A stretch of DNA of 64,000 nt from Halobellus clavatus (GCF_900107195.1 NZ_FNPB01000004.1:242587-306586); one strand, 5' to 3'; positions 42,907-51,517 are shown, numbered from the stretch's first letter. Numbers and translations are program-made. Notes: generated by a model not told the origin, from the sequence alone.

Positions 42907-43563
42907 CTACGGGACGGGCTCGTATCGTTTGACGGCCTCCCAGTACTCCTCGGGCGTGTCGATGTCGACGAAGATGCGGTCGTCCTCGACCGGCACGTCG
43001 CGAGTGTCTGTCGTCTCGTCGTAGACGACGGCCCGTGCCCCCTCGTCGGGGGGCGCGTCGAGCAGGTCCGCAAACACCGACGCTGAGAACAGCGGCGGGT
43101 GTCCTCGGCCGCCGTCGACCGCTGGGTGCACGACGTCGGCGTTGCGGTGCTCCCCATCGAAGGAGTCGATCAGGCGCTCGACGACCGACTGCGGCACGAG
43201 CGGATAGTCGACCGGCGTGAGCAGCAGTCCGTCGGCGTCGGCCTCGCGGGCGACCTCGACGCCGCAGCGCACCGAGGAGAGCATCCCGTCCTCGTAGTCG
43301 GGATTCAGTACGACGGTCGCGCCGGAGAGGTCGGCTCGGCGGCCGACTTCGTCGGCCTCGTGACCCAACACGACGACGACGCGGTCGACGCCCGCCGCGC
43401 GGTAGGTCTCGACGAGTCGTTCGACGAACCGCTGGCCGTCGAAAGTGAGAAGGGGCTTCGGGAACCCGCCCATCCGGGTCGATTCCCCCGCTGCGGTGAT
43501 CAGCCCGACGAGTTCGGTCGTCGGGGCGGAGCCGCCACCGGACTCACTCCGGCGGTCAGACAT
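42907..43563 (-). CDS. MocA-like molybdenum cofactor cytidylyltransferase
   Basis: A 218-residue nucleotidyltransferase of the MobA/MocA type. The nucleotide motif AAGESTRMGGFPKPLL is near residue 23, followed by VVVVLGHEADEV and LLLTPVDYPLVP. MocA attaches CMP to molybdopterin to form MCD, the cofactor form used by xanthine dehydrogenase-family enzymes such as PaoABC. MobA (GMP) is the alternative, but the nearby XdhC and three-subunit hydroxylase favour MocA. The ATG at 43563 overlaps the stop of the upstream gene by eight bases. Confidence 0.85.
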   Translation of the reverse strand: MSDRRSESGGGSAPTTELVGLITAAGESTRMGGFPKPLLTFDGQRFVERLVETYRAAGVDRVVVVLGHEADEVGRRADLSGATVVLNPDYEDGMLSSVRCGVEVAREADADGLLLTPVDYPLVPQSVVERLIDSFDGEHRNADVVHPAVDGGRGHPPLFSASVFADLLDAPPDEGARAVVYDETTDTRDVPVEDDRIFVDIDTPEEYWEAVKRYEPVP

Positions 43564-44005
43564 CCTCGACGGCGCCGCCGCTCCCACCGTCGGCCGAGCG
43601 TTCGAGGTGGTCGGTCAACTCGTCGAGGAAGAAGAATTTCATCACGACCGACTGGAACACCGACATCCCGTTCATATTGTCCACCTGCTGGGAGGTGATC
43701 CGGTCCTGTTCGCCGAGCAGTCGCAGCGCGTTCCGCGCCTCCTCGACTTCGGGTTCGAGTCGCTGGATGAACTCCTCGTATGCCTCCGTGTCGAGGTCCT
43801 CGTGGACCTCCGGCACGGCTGCAGCGGCCGCATAGCCCGCTTCGAGGCCCTCCTCGAAGTCGGTGACGAACTCGCGGATCTGATCGGTGCTCGATTGAAC
43901 GCCCTCGCGGCCGACGCCCTGACCGGCGAAGGAGATGAGGAATTCGTAGGCTGTTTCCATTCGATCGATTGCGTCTCGGAGGTCGGTTACAGGTGTGTCT
44001 GACAT
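43556..44005 (-). CDS. Helical hypothetical protein of the molybdoenzyme cluster
   Basis: A 149-residue largely alpha-helical acidic protein (DLRDAIDRMETAYEFLISFAGQ, FVTDFEEGLEAGYAAAAAV, EEFIQRLEPEVEEARNALRLLG). No family recognised. It overlaps the mocA-like gene by eight bases and follows the DsbA-like gene by 24 bp, so it is part of that operon. A chaperone-like role is possible but cannot be shown. Confidence 0.6.
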   Translation of the reverse strand: MSDTPVTDLRDAIDRMETAYEFLISFAGQGVGREGVQSSTDQIREFVTDFEEGLEAGYAAAAAVPEVHEDLDTEAYEEFIQRLEPEVEEARNALRLLGEQDRITSQQVDNMNGMSVFQSVVMKFFFLDELTDHLERSADGGSGGAVEDV

Positions 44006-44029
44006 ACGCGTAGGTTCGTCGGGTCGGTG

Positions 44030-45091
44030 TTAGTCGGTTTGGTTCGACAGCGTCCACGCGCCACTGTCGGTCGATTCGACGACGCCGTCCGCACGCTGTG
44101 ATCGCAACTCCAGTCGGACCGTCTCCGCATCTAGATCCGCACACGCGGCCACCTCGGCGGTGAACGCCTCTCCGAGGGCTGTGAGGATCGTTCGGATCTT
44201 CTCTCCGTAGGGTTCGGTGCTGAGATGTTCGGCCGTCCGGTCGGGGATCGAGTAGGCCGTCATCACCTTCCGTCCGTACAGTTGGGACTCCCAATCGAGG
44301 TCACCGAGATCGGGATCGTAGCGGTGGAGCACGTCGAGGAACTCGTCGAATCCGGTCCGTGGATCGACGACGACCGTGCGGTCGCCGGCGTAGATCCGGA
44401 CGAGCGGCGGCCGGGGGACAGCCGACGCCGACCCCGCAAGCGACCGCTGGGCAGCGGGCGCTGACGGCGCGTCGGCGTCGTCGTGCTCGGCGGAGTCGTC
44501 GCCGCCGTCTGCCGGGTCGGCGGCTCCCCCGTCGTCGGACAACCGCGCTCCCAGTTCGTCCGCTTCCGGGTCACCCCGTACCTCGTGCGCGTGCAGCGTC
44601 TCGAACAGGGCCCGGCCGCGCTCGATGTCTCGGCCCACGGCCGCCGTGGCGCGCCGTGAGCCGACAGCGTCGCGGACGACGTCGCCCGCAACGCCCACGG
44701 ACTCCGCGAGAGCGGCGAGTGTGTCGGCACTGGTCGGCGGCTCGCCCTCGGCGAACGTCCGTGCCGAGAGCCGATCCAGGTACCGCCGCGCCGCCTCCGG
44801 CTGACTCGAACGGACCGCGACGAGTGCCTCGCAGGCCGGCCACGACGATGGGACCCCCTCGGCGAAGAGGTCCGCAGCGACGGGAAGGTCCGCCGCCGCA
44901 CCCGCTTGCGTTGCGGCCGTGCGGAACGAGTCGGCGGCCTCGCCTTCGAGGCGCGTCTCGACGGCGGCCACCGGCCTGACGGTCCACGGCAGCTCAGAGA
45001 AGGTGTAGCCGATTCGCGACAGCAGCGGCCGAAACCGCCAGACGCCGGGCGCGAACGGGTCACAGAACAGTTCCGCACGGAGATCCGACAT
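44030..45091 (-). CDS. DsbA-like thioredoxin-fold protein lacking CxxC, second copy
   Basis: A 353-residue protein that opens AELFCDPFAPGVWRFRPLL, again F-C-D-P...W with no CxxC pair. A helical insert follows (about residues 60-180), then an acidic disordered linker (Asp/Ala/Ser-rich, near 185-225) and a C-terminal block of about 130 residues. It is related to the protein at 41188-42099 but has the longer linker. It ends close to the helical hypothetical gene and starts 12 bp after the cytochrome b stop, which places it in a run of four minus-strand genes. Confidence 0.68.
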   Translation of the reverse strand: MSDLRAELFCDPFAPGVWRFRPLLSRIGYTFSELPWTVRPVAAVETRLEGEAADSFRTAATQAGAAADLPVAADLFAEGVPSSWPACEALVAVRSSQPEAARRYLDRLSARTFAEGEPPTSADTLAALAESVGVAGDVVRDAVGSRRATAAVGRDIERGRALFETLHAHEVRGDPEADELGARLSDDGGAADPADGGDDSAEHDDADAPSAPAAQRSLAGSASAVPRPPLVRIYAGDRTVVVDPRTGFDEFLDVLHRYDPDLGDLDWESQLYGRKVMTAYSIPDRTAEHLSTEPYGEKIRTILTALGEAFTAEVAACADLDAETVRLELRSQRADGVVESTDSGAWTLSNQTD

Positions 45092-45103
45092 CGAGAGGGA
45101 CGC

Positions 45104-46048
45104 TCAGTCGTCCTCCGGCTCGGGCTCGCCGCCGTCGGTCGCCTCCACGGCGCCGACGTTCCAGCTTCGCGGGTCGTACTTCTCGGCGTACTCGGCCGCG
45201 GTGACCTTGCCGGTGATCATACTCTTGGTGATGGCCCACTCGTTCGGCCGGAGCGCGAAGTAGATGTGCCCCATCACGAGCGCGAGGATCCCGATGGCGA
45301 AGAAGTCGTGGAAGACGAAACTCCAGGCGACGAGCCCCGGCGCGTCGGCGGTTCCGAGTCCGAACTGGACCCCGAGGAACGAGAACTCCCGCGTCGCACT
45401 CCAGATGGGCTCCATACTCACGCGTCGCCAGAGGACGAACCCCGTCGCGACGACGCCCAGCGTTGCCCCGGTGACCCCCCAGTGAAGCAGTTTCTGTGCG
45501 CTGGGGTACTCGAACTGCCGCGGGTATTCGTCGGTCCGTCCGAGGAGGTTCTTGAACCGGACCCAGAGGTCGTTCAGTTCCTTCCTGCCGATCCACATCT
45601 TGTCCCACGTCCCCTTGTAGGCGACGTGTGCGAGGTGAAACACCACGTAGGCGACTAACACGACCGCCGAGATGATGTGGATAGTGAGCCACGACAGCCC
45701 CGGAATCGCCTTCACGGTGACTTCGGTGTTCATGATGATGAACCCCGAGAGCATCAGTGCGAAGACGGCGATGGCCATCACCCAGTGTGACGCCCGCTGG
45801 GCGAACGAGAACCGAGAGATCTCCTCTTTCCCTTGCGCCTTGAGCGATTCCTCGACCTCCTGTTTCGACGGTTCGTCCCCGTTGTCGGTGTGGTCCGTCG
45901 GGTTCCACAGTTCCCGGAGCACGTAGTGGACGAGGAACGTCAGAGTCGCGACGAACGCCAAGATCAGCAGCGTATCCCAGCGCAGCCCGACGATTACCTC
46001 GCTTCCGGAACGCTGAGCGTATCGGAAGATCTCGATCCCGTATGGCAT
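45104..46048 (-). CDS. Dihaem cytochrome b membrane subunit (formate dehydrogenase gamma-like)
   Basis: A 314-residue membrane protein with about five helices. Candidate haem ligands are visible as His in QRASHWVMAIAVFALM, in LTIHIIS and in VVFHLAHVAYKG, and a later set includes LLHWGVTG and VFHDFF. The sequence matches cytochrome b subunits of formate dehydrogenase and Ni-hydrogenase, which pass electrons between an extracytoplasmic enzyme and quinone. No dehydrogenase of that class is in the window, so its partner may be the exported molybdenum hydroxylase nearby (inference). The ATG at 46048 is preferred over one eight codons upstream. Confidence 0.85.
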   Translation of the reverse strand: MPYGIEIFRYAQRSGSEVIVGLRWDTLLILAFVATLTFLVHYVLRELWNPTDHTDNGDEPSKQEVEESLKAQGKEEISRFSFAQRASHWVMAIAVFALMLSGFIIMNTEVTVKAIPGLSWLTIHIISAVVLVAYVVFHLAHVAYKGTWDKMWIGRKELNDLWVRFKNLLGRTDEYPRQFEYPSAQKLLHWGVTGATLGVVATGFVLWRRVSMEPIWSATREFSFLGVQFGLGTADAPGLVAWSFVFHDFFAIGILALVMGHIYFALRPNEWAITKSMITGKVTAAEYAEKYDPRSWNVGAVEATDGGEPEPEDD

Positions 46049-46208
46049 ACGCTTACACGCAACGGGATTCATTATAAAAGTATGGTATAGATTCCCTAAC
46101 CGTCCGCCTGGCTGCCACGCCGCCCGTCGATTTTGGGGGGAGACAGTGACGGGCGTCTGCCCGCTCGCCGGGAGAACCTACATCAGGGCGAACAGCCAAC
46201 GGAGGGTG

Positions 46209-47072
46209 ATGACCGACGAGCAGGATCCGACGCGACTCCCACCGGACACCTCACTGAATCGAATTGCCCTCCGCGTGCAGGACCTCGACGAGATGACCCG
46301 GTTCTATCGACAGGTCGTCGGCCTCGACGTGGTGGCGCGCGGGGACTCGCAGACCGTGCTCGGCGTCGGCGACGAACCGTTGCTGGTGCTGCTCCGCGAC
46401 GGCGACGCGCCGCCCCGCCAGCGCACGCAGGCGGGCCTGTTCCACACCGCGTTCAGAGTCCCGTCGCGAGCAGCCCTCGGGAGCGCACTTAGCCGCGTCC
46501 GCGACCAGTGGCGCCTCGAGGGGGCGTCCGACCACGACGTCAGCGAGGCGCTCTACCTCTCAGATCCGGAGGACAACGGGGTCGAACTCTACTGCGACCG
46601 CCCACGTGAGGCGTGGCCGCGCTCCGCGGACGGCACGGTGGAGATGGGAACCCGTCCGCTCGATCTCGACGCTGTCGCGGCCGCCGCAGCCGAGGCGGAG
46701 ATGGTCCCGGCGAGGGCGGTCCCGGCGGGGACGGCGATCGGACACGTCCACCTCGAGACGACGTCGCTCCCGGCCGCGCGGTCGTTCTACGTGGACACGC
46801 TCGGCTTCGGCGTCCAGGTCGACGACCGGGGCGCGCTCTTTCTCGCCGCCGGGGATTACCACCACCACGTCGGTCTCAACACCTGGAATCGCCGGAGTGA
46901 ACCCGCGGGAGGACGCGGCCTCGCGTGGGTCGAGATTGCCGTTCCGGACGGGGACCTCCTCACCACCATCCGCAGCCGACTCACTGAGGCGGGTGTCGGC
47001 TGCCGCGACGTCGAGGATGGGCTCGCGTTCGAGGACCCAGATGGCGTCGACATCCGAGTTCGGGCCGAGTAG
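46209..47072 (+). CDS. Two-domain VOC (glyoxalase/extradiol dioxygenase fold) protein
   Basis: A 287-residue protein with two VOC units (about residues 15-130 and 165-280). Candidate metal ligands are His and Glu in NRIALRVQDL, FHTAFRVPS and VELYCDRP in the first unit and GHVHLETTSL and DYHHHVGLNTW in the second. Such proteins include glyoxalases, extradiol ring-cleavage dioxygenases such as catechol 2,3-dioxygenase, and fosfomycin resistance enzymes. The two-repeat layout fits a ring-cleavage dioxygenase, but that is only one option. A strong Shine-Dalgarno GGAGGGTG sits just before the ATG. Confidence 0.8.
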   Translation: MTDEQDPTRLPPDTSLNRIALRVQDLDEMTRFYRQVVGLDVVARGDSQTVLGVGDEPLLVLLRDGDAPPRQRTQAGLFHTAFRVPSRAALGSALSRVRDQWRLEGASDHDVSEALYLSDPEDNGVELYCDRPREAWPRSADGTVEMGTRPLDLDAVAAAAAEAEMVPARAVPAGTAIGHVHLETTSLPAARSFYVDTLGFGVQVDDRGALFLAAGDYHHHVGLNTWNRRSEPAGGRGLAWVEIAVPDGDLLTTIRSRLTEAGVGCRDVEDGLAFEDPDGVDIRVRAE

Positions 47073-47138
47073 CCGGGGGCACAAGCGACTCCGGGTACCG
47101 AGTCGCACTTGTGCATCCCGCTTCTGTTTCCGGACGAG

Positions 47139-47780
47139 ATGCGAGGCGTCCGCCGGTGTGACACTCACGGCTTCTTCGCCGCCGAGATCTGTCCGAACTG
47201 CGGGGACCCCGGAGACCCTGTCCTGTCGGGCGACCAGCGCGGGACGCTCTCGCGGTTTCTCAGCTACGCCCTCCGCCACGATCCAGACGACGCCGGCATC
47301 GAAGTGACCGGCGCGGGGTGGGCGGAGGTCGAGGCTGTCGCCGCGGCCGTTTCCGAGCAGTACGACTGGGCCGACGAGACGGGCGTGGATGGCGTCGTCG
47401 CCGCCGATCCGAAGGGTCGATTCGAGGTCGACGGAGGGCGAATCCGGGCGGCGTACGGTCACTCGATCGACGTCTCGCTCGGACCGACCGATCGCCCGGT
47501 CCCGGACACGTTGTATCACGGCACTGACCCGGACGCCCTCCCGCAGATCCGCCGGCAGGGCCTGCGCCCGATGACCCGTCAACTGGTCCACCTCTCCGGT
47601 ACCGAAGCGGCCGCGCTCGACGTGGGTCGCCGACACGCCGCCGACCCCGCGCTGCTGGTGATCGATGCCGCCGGGATGCTGACCGAGGGACGGACGATCA
47701 CGAAACGGGGCGGAGACGTGTACACGACCGAACGAGTACCGCCCGCGTTCATCACTCGGGCGGGTGAAGCCGCCGAGTAG
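47139..47780 (+). CDS. kptA: RNA 2'-phosphotransferase (KptA/Tpt1) with an N-terminal zinc ribbon
   Basis: A 213-residue protein. The KptA core is clear: SRFLSYALRHDP (catalytic Arg/His), LYHGTDPDALPQI and HLSGTEAAAL. The enzyme removes a 2'-phosphate from spliced tRNA and transfers it to NAD. An N-terminal extension has CDTHGFFAAEICPNCG, a likely zinc ribbon not found in the minimal fold. The ATG at 47139 is used; a TTG at 47109 would add ten residues. Confidence 0.88.
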   Translation: MRGVRRCDTHGFFAAEICPNCGDPGDPVLSGDQRGTLSRFLSYALRHDPDDAGIEVTGAGWAEVEAVAAAVSEQYDWADETGVDGVVAADPKGRFEVDGGRIRAAYGHSIDVSLGPTDRPVPDTLYHGTDPDALPQIRRQGLRPMTRQLVHLSGTEAAALDVGRRHAADPALLVIDAAGMLTEGRTITKRGGDVYTTERVPPAFITRAGEAAE

Positions 47781-47900
47781 GCTCCTGCCCGAAGACCGCC
47801 AGACGGGCCCGTTGCGCTCCCGCCATCCCCAGAACCATTCGTGCCGACGGGGCGCGCTCGACGGTTGACTCGATGTGGAGTGAACTGATCGATAATTACA

Positions 47901-47907
47901 CTTATTT
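47901..47907 (+). promoter_or_regulatory. TATA box for the alcohol dehydrogenase gene
   Basis: CTTATTT is centred about 28 bp before the ATG at 47932 and is the only candidate in the gap. A leaderless transcript is expected. Confidence 0.45.
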
Positions 47908-47931
47908 CAATCGCTCTCGGGGGTTGACACG

Positions 47932-49044
47932 ATGTCACGAACTGTCAGTGCCGCGATCGTCGAAGAAGCGGGAGCGGACGGTTTCACAGTGAAAGACGTC
48001 GAACTCGACGATCCGAAAGCGGGCGAGGTACGCATCGACATCGAGTACGCCGGGGCGTGTCACACGGATTGGCACCTCGTCGAGGGTGCTGTCCACGATA
48101 ACTTCCCGGTCGTCGCGGGTCACGAGGGCGCCGGACGGGTCGTCGAGGTCGGCCCGGGCGTCACCGACTTCGAACCCGGTGACCGGGTGCTCACGCTGTG
48201 GGTCCCGGCGTGCGGCAAGTGCGAACTGTGCGTGCAAGGGCACCAACACCTCTGTTCGGAAGGTAGCGAAGCGCTCTACGCGGGCACACTCCTGGACGAG
48301 ACGTGTCGCGTCCACGACGGCGAGACAGACCTGGCCCAACTCTTCTCCCTCGGGACGTTCGCCGAGGAGATCGTCGTCCCCGAATCGGAGGTGTACGCCA
48401 TCCCGGACGAGTTGCCGACGGACGTCGCTTCGATCATCGGGTGCGGCGTCGTGACCGGCTACGGGTCCGCCGCGCACCGCGCCGACATCGATCCGAACGA
48501 CTCCGTGGTCGTCGTCGGTGCGGGGAACGTGGGACTGAACGCCATCCAGGGGGCGAACCACGCTGGCGCGGGGACGGTGATCGCCAGCGATCCGGTCGAG
48601 ATGAAGCGCGAGAAGGCCCTCCAGTTCGGTGCGGATCACGTGGTCAACCCCGAGGAAACGGACCTCGAGGCAGCCGTGAGCGACATCGATCCGCTCGGCG
48701 CGGACACGATCGTCCTCTCGGTGGGGGTCGCGAGCGGCGACCTCATCGCCGACCTGATTCCGGTGCTGGCCCCGCGCGGCGAACTCATCTTCACGGCGGG
48801 ATCGGACGCGGAGCGCATTCCGATCTCACCGTCGCAACTGCTCAACGACGAACGGGAGATCAAGGGCTGTCTCTACGGCGGGGCCAGCCCCCGACAGACG
48901 ACGGGTGAAGTCATCGATCGGTACCTCGACGGTGACTACCTCCTCGACGAACTCATCACCCAGGAGTACCGCCTCGACGAGATCGACGAGGCGTACGAGA
49001 ACCTCCTCGGCGGCGAAGATGTCCACAGCGTGCTGAAGCTCTGA
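47932..49044 (+). CDS. Zinc-dependent alcohol dehydrogenase (MDR family)
   Basis: A 370-residue medium-chain dehydrogenase. Catalytic zinc ligands are Cys43 and His64-Glu65 (GACHTD, GHEGAG), with a later Cys near 169 (IGCGVVTG). The structural zinc site has Cys94, Cys97, Cys100 and Cys108. The NAD site is VVVVGAGNVG near residue 190. It oxidises primary or aryl alcohols to aldehydes with NAD(P), and the class III or NDMA-type branch is closest by eye. An aldehyde dehydrogenase gene lies 98 bp downstream on the same strand, so the two may form an alcohol-to-acid pair. Confidence 0.9.
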   Translation: MSRTVSAAIVEEAGADGFTVKDVELDDPKAGEVRIDIEYAGACHTDWHLVEGAVHDNFPVVAGHEGAGRVVEVGPGVTDFEPGDRVLTLWVPACGKCELCVQGHQHLCSEGSEALYAGTLLDETCRVHDGETDLAQLFSLGTFAEEIVVPESEVYAIPDELPTDVASIIGCGVVTGYGSAAHRADIDPNDSVVVVGAGNVGLNAIQGANHAGAGTVIASDPVEMKREKALQFGADHVVNPEETDLEAAVSDIDPLGADTIVLSVGVASGDLIADLIPVLAPRGELIFTAGSDAERIPISPSQLLNDEREIKGCLYGGASPRQTTGEVIDRYLDGDYLLDELITQEYRLDEIDEAYENLLGGEDVHSVLKL

Positions 49045-49142
49045 CCGCCCGACGGCAGGCGTCGCCCGATCGGACGACGCCGCGGAGAACGGTATTGTCC
49101 GCGAAGTCAACAGCTAAGTAGATGCTGTCGATTTTTCGTGAT

Positions 49143-50630
49143 ATGACGATGACAGCCGAAACCGGCGAGTGGTCGCAGCAGTACATCGACGGCGAGTGGG
49201 TCGACGCCGCAGACGGTGACACGATCACCGTCACCGACCCTTCCACACGCGAACCGCTGTACGAGGTCCCGGCGGCGACAGCGGCCGACGTCGATGCGGC
49301 GTACAGGGCCGCCGCGAACGCCCAAGCGGAGTGGGCGAATGCCGCGCCGGCGCGCCGACAAGAGGTCGTCATGAAGGCGATGCACTCCCTGCAGGAGCGC
49401 TTCGACGAGACGGTCCAGCATCTCGTCTCAGAGGGCGGGTCCTCGATGGCGAAGGCGAACATCGAGACCGAAAACACGGTCGCGACGCTCGGCGAGGCGA
49501 CGACGTTCCCCGCCCGGATGAAAGGTGAGCACTCGGACTCGAACATCCCGGGCAAGGAGAACATCGTCGAGCGGAAGCCCGAGGGGATCATCTCGATCAT
49601 CACGCCGTGGAACTTCCCGCTCGTGCTCACGATGCGGGCCGTCGCGCCGGCCATCGCGATGGGCAACTCGGTCGTGCTCAAGCCCTCCTCGGAGACGCCG
49701 GTGACCGGCGGACTCCTGGTCGCGGAGTTGTTCGAAGACGTCGGCCTCCCGGACGGCGTTCTCAACGTCGTCACCGGGAAGGGTTCCGACGTCGGTGACG
49801 CGGTCGCGGGCCACCCGGACGCCGACGTGGTGGCGTTCACTGGCTCGACGGAGGTCGGCCGCGAGGTCGCCGCGATGGCGGGGCGGAACCTCGCTGCGCC
49901 CGCGATGGAACTCGGCGGCAACAACGCCCACATCGTCACGGCCGACGCCGACGTCCAGGAGGCCGCCGAGGCCGGTGCGTTCGGTTCGTTCATCCACTCC
50001 GGGCAGATCTGCATCTCGATCAACCGCCACATCGTCCACGAGGACGTCTACGACGAGTACGTCGAGACGCTCGCGGCCTACGCCGAAGGCGTTCCGACCG
50101 GGAGCGTTCACGACCCCGAGACCATCGTCGGGCCGATCGTCAACGAGAGTCAGCGCGACAAGATCCGGGGCTACATCGAGGACACGATCGACGCCGGTGC
50201 GACACTCGTGACCGGGAACGAGGTCCACGAGGTCGACGGCGTCGAGGACTCGCTCGTCCTCGAACCGACCGTCCTCTCGGACGTCACGAACGAGATGCCG
50301 ACCGCGTGCAACGAGCACTTCGGGCCGGTCGCCCCGGTGATCAAAGCCAGCGACGTCGACGAGGCGGTCGAGATCGCGAACGACACCGACTACGGGCTCT
50401 CGGGGAGCGTCTACGCGGGCGACACTGGCCGGGGTCGCGAGATCGCCAAGCGCGTCGAGACCGGGATGATTCACGTCAACGATCAGCCGATCAACGAGGA
50501 GCCACACGTGCCCTTCGGCGGCGTCGGCGCCTCCGGCGTCGGTCAGTACAACGCCGACGAGGTGCTCCACGAATTCACCCGAGCGAAGTGGGTGAGCGTG
50601 CAGCACGAGAAACGCGACTACGGCTTCTGA
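49143..50630 (+). CDS. Aldehyde dehydrogenase, aromatic (vanillin/benzaldehyde) type
   Basis: A 495-residue ALDH. The general base Glu is in MELGGNNAHIV, the nucleophile Cys is in HSGQICISINRHIV (about residue 285), and the NAD site includes TPWNFPL and FTGSTEVG. The C-terminal block HVNDQPINEEPHVPFGGVG resembles benzaldehyde, salicylaldehyde and vanillin dehydrogenases (GQIC.S.NR and INDEPH patterns). It oxidises aldehydes to carboxylic acids in the cytoplasm. Its place after an alcohol dehydrogenase gene supports an alcohol-to-acid pathway. Succinate semialdehyde and other substrates are not excluded. The ATG at 49143 is used. Confidence 0.88.
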   Translation: MTMTAETGEWSQQYIDGEWVDAADGDTITVTDPSTREPLYEVPAATAADVDAAYRAAANAQAEWANAAPARRQEVVMKAMHSLQERFDETVQHLVSEGGSSMAKANIETENTVATLGEATTFPARMKGEHSDSNIPGKENIVERKPEGIISIITPWNFPLVLTMRAVAPAIAMGNSVVLKPSSETPVTGGLLVAELFEDVGLPDGVLNVVTGKGSDVGDAVAGHPDADVVAFTGSTEVGREVAAMAGRNLAAPAMELGGNNAHIVTADADVQEAAEAGAFGSFIHSGQICISINRHIVHEDVYDEYVETLAAYAEGVPTGSVHDPETIVGPIVNESQRDKIRGYIEDTIDAGATLVTGNEVHEVDGVEDSLVLEPTVLSDVTNEMPTACNEHFGPVAPVIKASDVDEAVEIANDTDYGLSGSVYAGDTGRGREIAKRVETGMIHVNDQPINEEPHVPFGGVGASGVGQYNADEVLHEFTRAKWVSVQHEKRDYGF

Positions 50631-50635
50631 ATCGG

Positions 50636-51310
50636 TCAGTTCTCCCCGCTTGCGACCGATTCGATCGCTTCGGTTCCAGCGTCGACGCCGCCGCCGTGAA
50701 AGCAGAACGTGCGATCGACTGCGAGCCCAGCCAGTTTCGCGACGCTCTCAGCGGCCGTCTCCAGGTCCGGTGTCGCGTCCTCGCGCGGGCCGACGAGTTC
50801 GCCGTCCGCGACGTTGAGTGCGTCCGCAGCGAGCAACAGCCCCTGATTCGGGAGGACGAACGACGTGTGGCCGGGGGTGTGACCGGGAGTATGGACGGCG
50901 GTCAGCGGCCCGGCCTCGGTCGCGAACGTCTCGCCGCCCGTCAGCCGGACGTCGACCGTCGCGGGATCGAGCCCCCCGTCTTCACCGCCCTTGATCGGCG
51001 GTTCCTCGCCCTCCAGCACGGGCGCGTCCGCCTCGTGTGCGAACACGACAGCGTCGGTGGCCTCGACAACTGCGGCCAGACACCCGGCGTGATCGAGGTC
51101 CTGATGCGTCAGTGCGACGGCCCACACGTCCTCGAGTGCGAGCCCCTCCGCGGTGAGTCCCTCGCGGAGGGTGTCGAGGCCCCCCGGTAGTCCGACGTCT
51201 AAGAGGAGCAGCCCGTTCGGGGTCTCGACCGCGACGGGTCTGATCGCGAGTTCCCGCCCGGCGAAGGCGACAGCCAGTTCCAGCCCGTACACGCCCGCTG
51301 TCAGTTCCAT
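50636..51310 (-). CDS. Metallo-beta-lactamase-fold hydrolase
   Basis: A 224-residue MBL-fold protein, the same length as the one at 33745-34419. The metal motif is THQDLDHAG (H-x-x-x-D-H) near residue 67, with HTPGHTPGHTSFV further on and a D in LLAADALNV. This is the glyoxalase II-like branch. It converges with the aldehyde dehydrogenase gene with a 5 bp gap, and the intended substrate is unclear. The ATG at 51310 is preferred because the fold begins just after it. Confidence 0.87.
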   Translation of the reverse strand: MELTAGVYGLELAVAFAGRELAIRPVAVETPNGLLLLDVGLPGGLDTLREGLTAEGLALEDVWAVALTHQDLDHAGCLAAVVEATDAVVFAHEADAPVLEGEEPPIKGGEDGGLDPATVDVRLTGGETFATEAGPLTAVHTPGHTPGHTSFVLPNQGLLLAADALNVADGELVGPREDATPDLETAAESVAKLAGLAVDRTFCFHGGGVDAGTEAIESVASGEN

Positions 51311-51517
51311 ACTCGATGTCGGACGGCAGCACCTGTCAAACAGTGAGTACCGGCGAATGCTTCTGGAACCCGGGCCACCGGTAGCCGTGGTGGCCGTGGG
51401 TGCCGGTGTGGTACTCTCCGCACACCGGACGCTCACCCGTAATCTGGCAATTATATAAAAGACCGGACTGATGCGGCGGTAGTCACTCCCCGCTTCGCCG
51501 CGTGGTTTCAGGTACCG

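Noticed and set aside
41188..45091. Functional disulfide oxidases for the two DsbA-like genes
   Set aside because: Neither has a CxxC at the expected position, and neither has a clear signal peptide.
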